Made by a program: the position numbers and the translations under genes | Assembly: GCF_902729355.1 (NCBI RefSeq) | Contig: NZ_CACVCC010000006.1 | Span: 1-64,000 of the forward strand | From: Streptococcus sp. S784/96/1 | Lineage (GTDB): Bacteria > Bacillota > Bacilli > Lactobacillales > Streptococcaceae | Direction: 5' to 3' | DNA length: 64,000 nt | Part shown: piece by piece, positions 7,926-17,307 of the stretch | Layout: each line of letters starts with the position of its first letter | How positions within the stretch are numbered: position 1 is the stretch's first letter | Notes under the pieces: model-generated | The model's database searches: none | Told to the model about the DNA's origin: nothing | The model's input: only the letters and a program-made list of their open reading frames with translations

Positions 7926-9305
7926 TTATCGCACATATCCTGTCACACGAATCACTTCGTCGTTAGGAGCGTATTTTTTTGTTAAAAAGTCCTTGGCAAC
8001 ATTTGGGAAAAGGGCATAAATCAGTACATCTTCGTCAGATTTAGCTAACTCACCAATTTCCTCACGGAGTTTATCAAACTCTGGTTCTAAGCGATCTGCA
8101 GGACGCCCTGTATAAATTTCAGCATCCCCAATAATTGATTTAGCAAACTCTGGATCAACTGGAACAGGAGATTTTCCATATTCTCCTATTAGGTACTGTT
8201 TCACCTCTTTTGAAACCATCTTATAGCGCTCACCAAGTATAATATTCATAGCTGCCTGAGTCCCTACAATTTGGCTCATAGGAGTAACCAATGGCGGATA
8301 GCCCATATCTTTTCTAACTTTTGGAACTTCGGATAATACTTGGTCAAGTTTACTTTCAGCACCAGCTTGCTTCAGTTGTGATAACATATTTGATAGCATG
8401 CCACCAGGAACTTGATAAATTAAAGTTCTAGGATCTGCAAAAAGAAGGGTTGGACTCATCGTGCCATTATCGAGGTACTTCTGACGAACCGACCTCATAT
8501 AAACAGCAATTTCTTCCATCAGTTTTTCATCTAGAGGAACATCATATCCCTCATCTTTAAGTGCAAGATAAAGCGACTCCGTCGCAGGTTGAGAAGTTCC
8601 TCCTGAAAATGGCGATAGAGCAGTGTCAATGCGATCGACACCTGCTTCAACAGCTGCGTGGTAAGTCATCTCAGAAATACCACTAGTCGCATGAGTATGG
8701 AGGATAATTGGAAGATTTGTTACTAATTTCATTCCAGAAATTAGAGCTTTAGCATCCCTAGGTGTCAACACACCTGCCATATCCTTGATACAAATCGAAT
8801 CTGCTCCCATAGCCACCATCTGTTTGGTCAACTCTATATAATAGTCAACGGTATGAACCGGACTAGTTGTATAAGAAATGCAGAGCTGAGCCTCTTTACC
8901 AGTTCGTTTAACAGCATCCAAAGCTCGCTGTAAATTTCTGGTGTCATTGAGAGCATCAAAAATTCGAAAAACATCAATCCCATTTTCAGCAGATAGCTCC
9001 ACAAACTTATCCACTACATCATCTGAGTAATGACGGTACCCTAAGAGATTTTGTCCTCTAAGCAACATCTGAAGTTTGGTATTGGGAAGATGTTTCTTTA
9101 GAGTGCGTAATCTTTCCCAAGGATCTTCATTTAAGAAACGCAAGCAGGCATCAAAAGTTGCACCTCCCCAACATTCCAAAGAATAGTATCCTACCTTGTC
9201 TAATGAGGACAAGATAGGTAGCATATCCTCTATGGACATACGCGTCGCCATCAAACTCTGATGAGCATCCCGCAATAAAGTTTCTGTAATCTCAACTGAT
9301 CGCAT
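7926..9305 (-). CDS. oadA: Oxaloacetate decarboxylase carboxyltransferase subunit (OadA without biotin domain)
   Basis: 459 residues, the TIM-barrel carboxyltransferase of the pyruvate carboxylase/OadA family. Visible are ETLLRDAHQSLMATRM (about 8-23, metal-binding Asp), the metal-site histidines in LHTHATSG, and CIKDMAGVLTPRDA with the lysine that is carboxylated in the family. It moves the carboxyl group from oxaloacetate to biotin, giving pyruvate. The protein stops before the biotinyl domain, which is encoded separately downstream. It heads the four-gene unit. No citrate lyase, transporter or ligase genes flank it, unlike citrate clusters. A cre site lies upstream. Confidence 0.92.
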   Translation of the reverse strand: MRSVEITETLLRDAHQSLMATRMSIEDMLPILSSLDKVGYYSLECWGGATFDACLRFLNEDPWERLRTLKKHLPNTKLQMLLRGQNLLGYRHYSDDVVDKFVELSAENGIDVFRIFDALNDTRNLQRALDAVKRTGKEAQLCISYTTSPVHTVDYYIELTKQMVAMGADSICIKDMAGVLTPRDAKALISGMKLVTNLPIILHTHATSGISEMTYHAAVEAGVDRIDTALSPFSGGTSQPATESLYLALKDEGYDVPLDEKLMEEIAVYMRSVRQKYLDNGTMSPTLLFADPRTLIYQVPGGMLSNMLSQLKQAGAESKLDQVLSEVPKVRKDMGYPPLVTPMSQIVGTQAAMNIILGERYKMVSKEVKQYLIGEYGKSPVPVDPEFAKSIIGDAEIYTGRPADRLEPEFDKLREEIGELAKSDEDVLIYALFPNVAKDFLTKKYAPNDEVIRVTGYVR

Positions 9306-9363
9306 AGAAACTCCTTTCTAGTTATCATTGATTTGAAGTCATCTCTAATTATATCACAAATAA

Positions 9364-9379
9364 AAGAAAACGATTACAT
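9364..9379. promoter_or_regulatory. cre site upstream of the oad operon
   Basis: AAGAAAACGATTACAT matches the CcpA consensus WTGNAANCGNWNNCWW except for one base. It lies about 60 bases upstream of oadA, which suggests carbon catabolite control of oxaloacetate decarboxylation. Confidence 0.7.
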
Positions 9380-9503
9380 TTTTTTGAAAATAAAATGAAA
9401 AGAACCGAATTCTCGATTCCTCATTCTCATCTTAAAAGAGCATTGAAATAAGAGTAAAAATGGCTAAACCAGCCTGTTTTAAAGATAATGCTTTTATCGC
9501 TTG

Positions 9504-9788
9504 TTAGCCCCCATAGATTACTACTAGAACAATGTCTATCATCAAAAGCGCCAGCCATTGTTTGCTTGGAAAAATGAAAAGCACTACCAAAATTAACACG
9601 CCAATCAATCCATTATAGACACCTTAATTTTAAAAAAACGTGTTGACAATTGGACGTACAAGTTCTTCTTCAGACATTTCGAACACACGTGATGTGGATT
9701 GAGAGCTCGTTGCAAGTGTCTCAAGATAAAAAATATAGAAAAACTCTCTAGAAACAAGAATCCAAAAAGTGATTGTAAAAATTGGCAT
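9504..9788 (-). pseudogene. Small membrane protein gene with two in-frame stops
   Basis: A clear start lies at 9788 (GGAGG, 4 bases, ATG), 22 bases after the msrB stop. The frame gives MPIFTITFWILVSREFFYIF, a middle part ending VRPIVNTFF, then two TAA codons two codons apart (near 9629), and then, in the same frame, an intact membrane segment LIGVLILVVLFIFPSKQWLA ending VIYGG at 9504. The two stops fall in a run of T and A. The product would be 94 residues with a membrane helix at each end. I do not recognise the family. Read-through or sequencing error cannot be excluded. Confidence 0.7.
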
Positions 9789-9810
9789 AAGACCTCCAAT
9801 AGTCTTTTAA

Positions 9811-10245
9811 CTACTCAAATAAGTTTTTATACTCCCAATAACCCTTTTCTTCTAGTTCATCATAAGGAATAAATTGCAAAGCTGCTGAGTTGATGCAATA
9901 TCGTAAACCACCTTTTTCCATCGGTCCGTCGTTAAAGACATGACCAAGATGAGAGTTAGCTCCACGGCTCCGCACCTCAATACGGCGCATGTTATAAGAA
10001 AGATCATCATGATTGGTAACCATTCGATTTTCAATCGGCTTAGTAAAAGCAGGCCAACCACAGCCTGAATTATATTTATCTAATGAAGAAAACAGTGGTT
10101 CTCCACTGACCACATCAACATATATGCCTTTTTCAAAAAACTCATCGTACTGGCCTGTAAAAGCACGCTCAGTACCTGCATTTTGTGTTATTTCATAAGC
10201 TAAATCGCCAATACGTTGACGTAATTCTTCTTGTGTTTCAGTCAT
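9811..10245 (-). CDS. msrB: Peptide-methionine (R)-S-oxide reductase
   Basis: 144 residues, a complete stand-alone MsrB domain. It shows SGCGWPAF (about 60-67), [17 protein letters not shown] (about 86-102) and the catalytic cysteine in RYCINSAAL (about 114-122). It reduces methionine-R-sulfoxide in proteins, repairing oxidative damage with thioredoxin as reductant. The CxxC zinc pairs of some MsrB types are absent. The start has GAGGTGAAAA before the ATG. The broken small membrane gene follows it closely. Confidence 0.96.
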   Translation of the reverse strand: MTETQEELRQRIGDLAYEITQNAGTERAFTGQYDEFFEKGIYVDVVSGEPLFSSLDKYNSGCGWPAFTKPIENRMVTNHDDLSYNMRRIEVRSRGANSHLGHVFNDGPMEKGGLRYCINSAALQFIPYDELEEKGYWEYKNLFE

Positions 10246-10386
10246 TTTTTCACCTCAGATAAGTTGTATGAAATGATTTATATTCTAGACTTTTTAACTT
10301 TTAGTGTCAAGGTACAAGCATTTTTGATTACAAAATACTAACCATAAACAAAAGACGGAATAAGCAAATCATCCCAACCTTTTTGA

Positions 10387-11106
10387 TTATTCATTCTCAT
10401 TTCCTGTATTCCCAACAATCGGTGATGAGGTTTCACTGACACTAGGATCCGTATTACCTGACTCCGGAGTTGTTTGAGGAGAATTAGCATAGCTAGTTTC
10501 CAATCCCTGATGATCAGTATTTTCTAATCCTAGTGTCCCAGAAGAATTATCACTACTATTTTGATTATCTTGTGGAATAAAGATTTCCGTTGTCGCTTCA
10601 CTAGGTGTAGGCTCTTGTAAACGTGCTTCCAGTCCGCCTCTGACCTTATTGATACGTGCTTGTAACCTCTCTTGAAGTTCCTTATCTGTTATCTTATCAA
10701 CCGCTTCTTGAGCAGAAATAAGATTTTCAACTAAAATCGTTTTTTCAAGATGATTGACTGCTTCTTCCGCTTGATTGTTGAGCTTTTCATTTGCTTGCTT
10801 TGTAGCCAAATAATCCCTTACCACATCAATACGTTTCTGAAGACCTGTCTTTGCATCACTATCTTTTAATTGATCCAAAGCTTTTTGGGCCTCTGTGATA
10901 TTCTCATCAGTCATATCATGTTCAAGTCTTTTAATAGCCTCTTCCACATCAGATAGTTGTTTATTAGATGTCTGACTAACTCTTTTTTCAATGACAATTC
11001 GTTGCGATTCAATTTGCAGATGATGATAATGAAAAAGAGCTAATATTGCTAATATTAAAGATAGAATCCCTATAGCCGACAAAACATGCTTTTTCTTATT
11101 ATCCAC
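10387..11106 (-). CDS. Membrane-anchored protein with two helical repeats
   Basis: 239 residues, GTG start after GGGAGAG. One N-terminal membrane helix (about 9-26) is followed by a predicted helical stem. Two related units of about 45 residues can be aligned: VEEAIKRLEHDM...LQKRIDVVRDYL (about 53-98) and AEEAVNHLEKTI...LQARINKVRGGL (about 112-157). The last 80 residues are Ser/Thr/Asn/Gly-rich and probably disordered, outside the membrane. There is no LPXTG. I do not recognise a family. It may be a surface-exposed structural protein. It follows udk on the same strand. Confidence 0.75.
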   Translation of the reverse strand: MDNKKKHVLSAIGILSLILAILALFHYHHLQIESQRIVIEKRVSQTSNKQLSDVEEAIKRLEHDMTDENITEAQKALDQLKDSDAKTGLQKRIDVVRDYLATKQANEKLNNQAEEAVNHLEKTILVENLISAQEAVDKITDKELQERLQARINKVRGGLEARLQEPTPSEATTEIFIPQDNQNSSDNSSGTLGLENTDHQGLETSYANSPQTTPESGNTDPSVSETSSPIVGNTGNENE

Positions 11107-11184
11107 ACCATCTCTCCCAATCGTCTTCCTCGTTCTATTCTACCATTTCGTAGTTTTTCTGACAATTGATTTGCTAATACTTCT

Positions 11185-11808
11185 TTACTCTCCTAAAATA
11201 CTAGCAATTTTGGTGTTGATTAAATCAATAGCAACAACATTTGTCACTCCCTCTGGAATCACGATATCGGCATAACGCTTGGTTGGCTCAATAAATTGGT
11301 GATACATTGGCTTAACGACGCTAGTGTATTGCTCAATAATGCTATCCAAGCTACGTCCACGCTCAACCATATCACGTTTGATACGACGGATAATCCTAAT
11401 ATCATCATCTGTATCCACAAAAATTTTGATGTCCATTAAATCACGTAAACGCTCGTCTTCCATGACGAGAATACCTTCAATGATAAAAACGTCTTGCGGT
11501 TCTTGACGATAGGTTTTATCACTACGTGTGTGTTGTGTATAATCATACACAGGGATATCAACTGGTCGCCCTGCAATAAGCTCTTTGAGCTGTTCAATCA
11601 TAAAGTCAGTATCAAAAGCCAGAGGGTGATCATAATTAGTTTTAACACGTTCTTCAAAAGTCAAATGATCTTGATTCTTGTAATAAGAATCATGTTCAAT
11701 CATAGCAATTTTTTCATCTGGAAAATTCGCTAAAATAGCATGTGAAACACTTGTTTTACCCCCACCAGAACCACCAGTGACACCAATTATAATAGGTTTT
11801 TTACGCAT
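11185..11808 (-). CDS. udk: Uridine kinase
   Basis: 207 residues. The P-loop [14 protein letters not shown] lies at about 8-21, followed by the DSYY region and the conserved [23 protein letters not shown]. It phosphorylates uridine and cytidine with GTP or ATP for pyrimidine salvage. I start at the ATG at 11808 because family members begin a few residues before PIIIGVTG. The longer frame needs a TTG at 11871 and adds 21 residues without similarity. No strong ribosome binding site precedes the ATG. Confidence 0.95.
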   Translation of the reverse strand: MRKKPIIIGVTGGSGGGKTSVSHAILANFPDEKIAMIEHDSYYKNQDHLTFEERVKTNYDHPLAFDTDFMIEQLKELIAGRPVDIPVYDYTQHTRSDKTYRQEPQDVFIIEGILVMEDERLRDLMDIKIFVDTDDDIRIIRRIKRDMVERGRSLDSIIEQYTSVVKPMYHQFIEPTKRYADIVIPEGVTNVVAIDLINTKIASILGE

Positions 11809-11948
11809 TGTGATAGACACAGAGAAATTAACCGGATACCTTCCTAATTGCTCTGCCCTTCCTTTCCTCAATTTCTAAAATTTACATTCTCACTATTTTA
11901 CCATATTTCGTGCTATAATGGAAAAGAAGAATTGTAAAGGACTAAAAT

Positions 11949-13031
11949 ATGTATCAAAATTTCCCAACTATTTGGCAAGAAAAGTTCAACTCACTTGGCT
12001 TTTCAGAACCTACACCTATTCAAGAACAAGCTTTTGAACCTATTTTTTCTGGTGAAAACCTTCTGGGCATCAGTCCAACAGGTACTGGTAAAACTTTGGC
12101 CTATCTCTTACCAGCCCTTCAAAAGCTGGCACCTAAAAAATCACAACAGCTCCTTATTCTAGCTCCCAATACAGAATTGGCAGGACAAATCTTTGAAGTA
12201 ACTAAAGAATGGGCAGAACCTATTGGTTTAACAGCTCAGCTTTTTTTATCAGGATCAAGTCAAAAACGTCAAATTGAGCGTCTCAAAAAAGGTCCTGAAA
12301 TCCTTATCGGAACTCCCGGACGAATTTTTGAGCTGATTAAACTCAAAAAAATCAAGATGATGAATGTGAATACTATCATCCTAGATGAGTTTGACGAACT
12401 TCTAAGTGATAGCCAATACCATTTTGTCAAAAATATCACGACTCATGTTCCTCGTGACCATCAGATGGTTTATATTTCTGCAACAAATAAGGTCGATACT
12501 GCTCATTTGGTAGAGAATACTGTGATTTTAGACCTTTCTAATCAGACATTAGACACCATTAGCCACTTCTATATACCAGTTGATAAGCGTGACCGCTTAG
12601 AGCTACTACGTAAGTTTTCAAATATTCCAGATTTTCGAGGATTGGTTTTCTTTAATAGCCTATCTGATTTAGGAGCAGCCGAAGAGCGCCTTCAATTCGC
12701 TGGAAGCTCTGCTATTTCCTTAGCCAGTGATGTGAACGTCAAATTCCGTAAGGTTATTTTAGAAAAATTCAAAAATCACGATATCTCCTTACTACTTGGA
12801 ACTGATTTAGTTGCTCGTGGTATTGATATTGACAATCTTGAAATTGTTATTAATTTTGAAGTTCCGAGAGATAAAGAGGCCTATACTCACCGTTCTGGGC
12901 GTACGGGACGCATGGGAAAAACAGGAAGTGTCATTACCTTTGTAACTCACCCTGAGGACTTAAAAAAATTGAAAAAATTTGCAAAAGCAACAGAAGTCTA
13001 CCTCAAAAATCAACAGCTACATCGAAAATAA
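11949..13031 (+). CDS. DEAD-box RNA helicase with a DEFD motif II
   Basis: 360 residues. It has the Q motif (GFSEPTPIQEQAF), motif I SPTGTGKT, Ia APNTELAGQ in place of PTRELA, GTPGR, motif II DEFD instead of DEAD, SATN for SAT, and motif VI HRSGRTGRMG. Both RecA domains are complete but no RNA-binding C-terminal tail follows. The changed Ia and II mark it as a divergent streptococcal type next to udk. The first Asp-Glu pair of motif II, needed for Mg-ATP, is kept. It is one of few plus-strand genes in this part and is divergent from udk. Confidence 0.93.
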   Translation: MYQNFPTIWQEKFNSLGFSEPTPIQEQAFEPIFSGENLLGISPTGTGKTLAYLLPALQKLAPKKSQQLLILAPNTELAGQIFEVTKEWAEPIGLTAQLFLSGSSQKRQIERLKKGPEILIGTPGRIFELIKLKKIKMMNVNTIILDEFDELLSDSQYHFVKNITTHVPRDHQMVYISATNKVDTAHLVENTVILDLSNQTLDTISHFYIPVDKRDRLELLRKFSNIPDFRGLVFFNSLSDLGAAEERLQFAGSSAISLASDVNVKFRKVILEKFKNHDISLLLGTDLVARGIDIDNLEIVINFEVPRDKEAYTHRSGRTGRMGKTGSVITFVTHPEDLKKLKKFAKATEVYLKNQQLHRK

Positions 13032-13130
13032 AAAGCTACCGATTCCTTTGTAAACAATATGCCACAGATGAGCTGGCGTGAATTTACCACACTCAAATAG
13101 AGATTTTATAATAGATTTGATTTTCTTTTC

Positions 13131-13306
13131 TACTCAATTTAAAATCAAAATATGGACAAGATTCTAGTCTTATAGACAATATTTAGATTTTATTTCGTAA
13201 TTCTTTACTATCACTTATCCTAATGTAGTGTGAGCCGCTCCGATCATTTCATACCATACTATATAAGATTCACATTTTTAGATTTTGATTTTTATGTGCA
13301 TAATAA
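13131..13306. repeat. MITE-like intergenic element with terminal inverted repeats
   Basis: The left end carries CTCAATTTAAAATCAAAATATG and the right end carries the near reverse complement, TAGATTTTGATTTTTATGTG. Similar ends occur at 20470-20494 and 24263-24298. The interior has no gene. It holds the 21-base word at 13212-13232 that recurs exactly at 57523-57543. The rest of 13032-13493 shows no gene. Confidence 0.55.
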
Positions 13307-13392
13307 ACGAGGAAAGAAAAAGAAAGTATTATAAAAGAACTTTTTCTTCAAACTACAAAGAGTCGGAGACAGAACTCTGAACAATAAAACCG

Positions 13393-13445
13393 AAAACGAA
13401 CAAAGATTATCTCCTATACATCAAAGAGCATCTTTGTTCGTTTTT
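13393..13445. terminator. Strong hairpin between the helicase and yidD
   Basis: A 15-bp perfect stem (AAAACGAACAAAGAT with ATCTTTGTTCGTTTT) with a 22-base loop and T runs on both outer sides. It can serve convergent transcripts from the helicase gene and from yidD. Confidence 0.75.
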
Positions 13446-13493
13446 ATATACAATTTATTAGAAAATAAGATTGAATAGTATCATTTTTCTAAA

Positions 13494-13760
13494 CTAAAAG
13501 TCTTTTTGTCTCAAACTCTTTTTTTTCATCTTATATCTTCGGAGGCTAAAAAAATCCGGTACTGGATCCTCTCCTCCCTTTGTAAAAGGATGGCACCTTA
13601 GGATACGAGCTAAGCCCATAAAAACACCTTTTACACCATGCTTTTCGATTGCTTCAATCATATAATTAGAGCAAGTCGGACTATAGCGACAAGAAGGGGG
13701 AAAAACAGGCGATAGGAAGCGTTGATACCATCTTACTGGAATTATTAGGAATTTTTTCAT
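13494..13760 (-). CDS. yidD: Membrane protein insertion efficiency factor YidD
   Basis: 88 residues with the family core [20 protein letters not shown] (about 12-31) and [17 protein letters not shown]. YidD helps insertion of membrane proteins by YidC. It is a peripheral membrane protein with an amphipathic N terminus. The start overlaps the end of rluB by 4 bases, so the two are coupled. The C terminus is Lys-rich. Confidence 0.96.
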   Translation of the reverse strand: MKKFLIIPVRWYQRFLSPVFPPSCRYSPTCSNYMIEAIEKHGVKGVFMGLARILRCHPFTKGGEDPVPDFFSLRRYKMKKKSLRQKDF

Positions 13761-14482
13761 TTTGATTTTGTCATGGCAGCATTATAGAGCTGACTAATTT
13801 CTTTCTTATTGAGACGACGAGCCTCACCCGGACGAAGACCTGTTAAATCCAAGGTACCAAATTGTGTTCGAGAGAGTTTGTCTACAAGAAGCCCACAGGA
13901 TTCAAACATTTTCTTAACTTGATGATTGCGCCCTTCATGGATAGTCAATTCAACAACCGAACGATTTTTATCAGGCTCTACCTTGATGATATGATAACGC
14001 GCAGGCTTTGTTTTCTTTCCATCAATCACAACACCACGTGTTAGCGGACGAAGATTTTCCTTAGTAGCTATGCCTTTAACACGCGCCAAATAAACCTTAT
14101 CAATCTCATTTCGTGGGTGAATCATCTTATCGGTAAAATCACCATCATTGGTCAAAATCAAAACACCAGATGTATCCCAGTCCAGCCGACCAACAGGATA
14201 AATACGTTCCTTAACCTGTGGCAATAAATCAAGAACTGTTTTTCTCCCCTTGTCATCACTAACACTTGAAATAACTCCTTTGGGCTTATATAGAAGGTAA
14301 TAGACCTTTTCTTCATTGTAGATAGGTGTTCCTTCTACTTCAACCTTATCACCAGCTTTAACCGTAGTTGCCAGCTCACGGACAACTGTTCCGTTAATTG
14401 TAACAAGACCAGCTTTAATTAATTCTTCCGCCTTACGACGACTGGCAACACCAGCATGGGCAATATATTTATTAATACGCAT
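13757..14482 (-). CDS. rluB: Ribosomal large subunit pseudouridine synthase B
   Basis: 241 residues. The N-terminal S4 domain ([21 protein letters not shown]) is followed by the RsuA-type catalytic domain with [20 protein letters not shown], where the Asp in GRLDWDTSG is the catalytic residue. It forms pseudouridine in 23S rRNA (position 2605 region in E. coli). The order scpA-scpB-rluB-yidD is typical for streptococci. Confidence 0.95.
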   Translation of the reverse strand: MRINKYIAHAGVASRRKAEELIKAGLVTINGTVVRELATTVKAGDKVEVEGTPIYNEEKVYYLLYKPKGVISSVSDDKGRKTVLDLLPQVKERIYPVGRLDWDTSGVLILTNDGDFTDKMIHPRNEIDKVYLARVKGIATKENLRPLTRGVVIDGKKTKPARYHIIKVEPDKNRSVVELTIHEGRNHQVKKMFESCGLLVDKLSRTQFGTLDLTGLRPGEARRLNKKEISQLYNAAMTKSK

Positions 14483-14611
14483 ATTATATTTGAGAGGAAT
14501 CCCCCTCCCTCCTTTTCTACTAACTCACGTCTGTAATAGCTATTTCTTGCTTTGAGATTGAACAAAGTCTATCACAATATACATTCAATTATCTGCTTTA
14601 TTCTATCCATC

Positions 14612-15172
14612 TTACTCTATATCACTATCTGTGTCAAAGAGAGTGACTTCTTCATTATGAAGTTGGATAGAGGAAGCATCCGGTAACTCCTCTAATCGGT
14701 TAATTCCTATATAATCTAAGAAATAATCTGTTGTTACATAGAGATTTGGCCGTCCCAATACTTCTTTTTTACCATCCTCTTTTATTAAGTCAAAGGCTTG
14801 TAATTTTGAGATAGCACCACTTGAATTAACACCACGAATCTCATCGACCTCTATACGAGTAATCGGTTGTTTATAAGCAATAATAGAAAGCACTTCTAAA
14901 CTGGCACGCGAGAGACTCTGATTGATTGGTGTACTTGAGTAAAGGCGCAGGAGCTCTGCATGTCTTTCTTTCGTCACCAACTTATAAGTTCTTCCTGTTT
15001 CGACAAGACATAGGGCTGATTGATTATCATTGATATATCTTTCGGCTAACTTTTCAAGTTGTTGGGATAAAGCTGACGCCGTTAACTGAGTCAACTCAGT
15101 CAACTGCCTCATGCTAAGCCCGTCTTCACCTGCTACAAAAAGCAGAGCTTCAATATTAGCTAAATGGCTCAT
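14612..15172 (-). CDS. scpB: Segregation and condensation protein B
   Basis: 186 residues with two winged-helix domains. The family block [20 protein letters not shown] is at about 97-116, followed by [17 protein letters not shown]. ScpB forms the kleisin complex with ScpA and SMC and acts in chromosome organisation. Its ATG overlaps the stop of the 77-codon gene in the ATGA style, so expression is coupled to the gene before it. Confidence 0.96.
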   Translation of the reverse strand: MSHLANIEALLFVAGEDGLSMRQLTELTQLTASALSQQLEKLAERYINDNQSALCLVETGRTYKLVTKERHAELLRLYSSTPINQSLSRASLEVLSIIAYKQPITRIEVDEIRGVNSSGAISKLQAFDLIKEDGKKEVLGRPNLYVTTDYFLDYIGINRLEELPDASSIQLHNEEVTLFDTDSDIE

Positions 15173-15402
15173 GACGTTCCTCCTGAAAAATCATCGGGAC
15201 AAATCGCAACAGAAGGATAATGTGGTAACACCGTCAAATCGGTATCTAAAGGTAAGTCATAGGTAGCTAAATAGTCGTTTGGATACCGTTTTTTAAGCGT
15301 AGCCATTTTCTCTAAAATAGCTGTCTCATCTGTTGAAGCATAAACAACTTCCACAACAGCTTCCGTAGGTTCTGCAAAAGCATGTGCAATAATTTTAATC
15401 AT
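15169..15402 (-). CDS. Conserved-looking small protein coupled between scpA and scpB
   Basis: 77 residues, no membrane segment, no motif I recognise. Its ATG lies inside the end of scpA (8-base overlap, TATGATTAA) and its stop overlaps the scpB start (ATGA). Such double overlap strongly implies a translated gene. The composition is ordinary and mixed alpha/beta ([20 protein letters not shown]). A function in the SMC-ScpAB complex is possible only by location. Confidence 0.78.
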   Translation of the reverse strand: MIKIIAHAFAEPTEAVVEVVYASTDETAILEKMATLKKRYPNDYLATYDLPLDTDLTVLPHYPSVAICPDDFSGGTS

Positions 15403-16108
15403 AAGACTCCCCTTTTGTTAAAACAATCTCCCCAAAGTTATCGTCTTGAGATACTTTAACCTTTTGTACTTTGATAAGCTCTAATGTGGCTAAAAAAATC
15501 GTGATGACTTCTTGTCTGTCTGTTGCCTGATGAAACAATTCTGACAACATAAGGCGTCTTTTTTGTGCCAATTGGTTTTCCACAAATATCATCAAATCTT
15601 CAATACGATAATCATCACGTGAAATTGTAGTGTGGCTACTTCTAATTTCTGCTTGTTTTTTAGCCATAATCTGTGAGAAGGCCAAAAATAAATCTATAGT
15701 CGTTCGATCATGATTCAACGTCACATCATCATAAATAAGTTCTTGTTTAGGCTTCGAAAAATGCTGAGCACGCAAGTCATGCTGGGCTGCTAATTCTTGA
15801 CCGAGAAGTTTATATTTTCGATATTCCTCAATTTGACTCAACAAATCCAACTCAGGATCATCTGCTTCTGGCTCTGTTTCAACAATTTGGGGGAGCAATT
15901 TACGACTTTTGATTAACATCAATTGACTTGCCATAAGCATGTATTCACCAGCTACCTCTAGACGCATCGCTTGAAGCGTCTCAATATAGGTTAAATACTG
16001 TTCGATGACTTCTACAATCGGAACATCGTAAATATCCATTTCATATTTAGAAACCAGATGAAGTAAAAGATCCAAAGGTCCCTCAAAGTCTTTTAATTTA
16101 ATATCCAT
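15395..16108 (-). CDS. scpA: Segregation and condensation protein A
   Basis: 237 residues, the kleisin of the SMC complex. The N terminus has [27 protein letters not shown], the typical ScpA start. The C-terminal winged helix ends with [13 protein letters not shown]. The start overlaps the end of the XerD-like gene by 11 bases. The compact run cbpB-like, xerD-like, scpA, small gene and scpB is one transcription unit. Confidence 0.97.
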   Translation of the reverse strand: MDIKLKDFEGPLDLLLHLVSKYEMDIYDVPIVEVIEQYLTYIETLQAMRLEVAGEYMLMASQLMLIKSRKLLPQIVETEPEADDPELDLLSQIEEYRKYKLLGQELAAQHDLRAQHFSKPKQELIYDDVTLNHDRTTIDLFLAFSQIMAKKQAEIRSSHTTISRDDYRIEDLMIFVENQLAQKRRLMLSELFHQATDRQEVITIFLATLELIKVQKVKVSQDDNFGEIVLTKGESYD

Positions 16109-16850
16109 TTTTATAGTATTTTTCTAAGGTTGCTGTGCTTTTTAGTCCTAATTTTTTAGCTAAATCCAAAATAGCAACTCCTGATTTTTGTTGACGCAAA
16201 ATGTGTTGTTCACGTAATTTTTGAGCCGTTAATTCAGATAAGTCAAGACTATCCAAATAGGCAGATAAAGTGACAAAAAACCATTGACGCGTATAGGTTT
16301 TTCCTTTATTTTCAAACAAATAAACTTGTCCGTCCTTCCAATTCAAATAGGGCATCAACCAATCATTAATGGGTAAAATCCTAACTGCTTCTGACTTTTT
16401 TATGGTCAAAATCTGAAATTCTTTGTTGATATTTGAAACCTTAAGTTCTGCTATTTCACTTGGTAGTAACCCAAGCTCTAATATAAGTAAGGCAATGAGC
16501 TGTCCAGACAAATGATTCGTTTTTCGGTATAAGCACTCTAAATCAATTAAAGATACTTCTTGTAATGGAACGACTTTTTTTTCTACTGCTTTTAATTTGT
16601 AAAAATAGTCGACTTGTCCCTTGTCATATAAGTAGTATAGAAACTGATTAACACTCGAAATTTTACGCTTTTGAGCTGATGGTTTAAGTTCGCTAAGGCT
16701 TTCTTGATATAGGCGCAAGCTATAAGCATCTAACCGATCACCAATCTGTGCCACGAATTGCTCCAAATCATAGGCATAGGATTTTCTAGAGTTCTGCGTC
16801 AGCTTTTTTTCCGACAAAAAAAGAGAAATATAAGAGACAAAATCAGTCAT
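16098..16850 (-). CDS. XerD-like protein lacking catalytic residues
   Basis: 250 residues with the N-terminal core-binding SAM-like domain and a C-terminal tyrosine-recombinase fold. The first catalytic Arg of the TGLRxSE motif is replaced: the sequence is LGLLPSEI, with Leu129. A H-x-x-R pair (His216, Arg219) is kept, the later LGH motif reads LGLKS, and a tyrosine pair stands near the end. Streptococci resolve chromosome dimers with XerS, and this XerD-like family is described as not acting at difSL. Its conserved place before scpA suggests a structural or regulatory role. Confidence 0.88.
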   Translation of the reverse strand: MTDFVSYISLFLSEKKLTQNSRKSYAYDLEQFVAQIGDRLDAYSLRLYQESLSELKPSAQKRKISSVNQFLYYLYDKGQVDYFYKLKAVEKKVVPLQEVSLIDLECLYRKTNHLSGQLIALLILELGLLPSEIAELKVSNINKEFQILTIKKSEAVRILPINDWLMPYLNWKDGQVYLFENKGKTYTRQWFFVTLSAYLDSLDLSELTAQKLREQHILRQQKSGVAILDLAKKLGLKSTATLEKYYKNGY

Positions 16851-17307
16851 TGGGATGAATCGTGTAATCCTTTGTAAAATTATGTAATAGGCTGTTGACA
16901 GCTTTTAAAATTGATTTTCGGGTAATAATTCCGACGAAAGTTTGCTCGGCATCAACAACCGGTAAGAATGGAAAGTCCACCAATTTGTGGAGAACTTCTG
17001 TCACATCAGCATCAATAGATACTGTAGAAATCTTGCTATTGGCCATGTGAGCAATATCCGTTTGAGCCATTTCCCAATCTTGCAGACCGTTCTCCGACTG
17101 ATACCTCATAATATCTGAAAGAGAAATCGTTCCCACATATTTTTTATCCCTTGTAATGACAGGAACACGAGAAAAACCATTGCTTGCAAGAAGTAATAAA
17201 ACGTGATCAGCATTGTGGGTGTCCACAAAAATGGCAACTTCTTCTGCTGGTGTCAAATAAGTCTCTAACTGCCCCTTTAAAAAAACTTCAAATTCTTTTG
17301 CAATCAT
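16843..17307 (-). CDS. cbpB: CBS-domain protein of the CbpB/YkuL type
   Basis: 154 residues made of two CBS motifs, about 20-70 (RVPVITRDKKYVGTISLSDIM) and 85-140 (FLPVVDAEQTFVGIITRKSILK). Pairs of this type bind adenine nucleotides, and CbpB/DarB proteins bind c-di-AMP and report its level to Rel in related Firmicutes. The c-di-AMP function is inference from family. The gene overlaps its neighbours on both sides by a few bases. Confidence 0.85.
   Translation of the reverse strand: MIAKEFEVFLKGQLETYLTPAEEVAIFVDTHNADHVLLLLASNGFSRVPVITRDKKYVGTISLSDIMRYQSENGLQDWEMAQTDIAHMANSKISTVSIDADVTEVLHKLVDFPFLPVVDAEQTFVGIITRKSILKAVNSLLHNFTKDYTIHPND

Noticed and set aside
9605..9799. 64-codon frame behind msrB
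   Set aside because: It is a shadow in another frame of the small broken gene at 9504-9788, which has the better start and membrane segments.
13032..13493. Possible CRISPR-like repeats
   Set aside because: The similar words are inverted and not regularly spaced, so this is not a CRISPR array. I saw no array elsewhere in the window.
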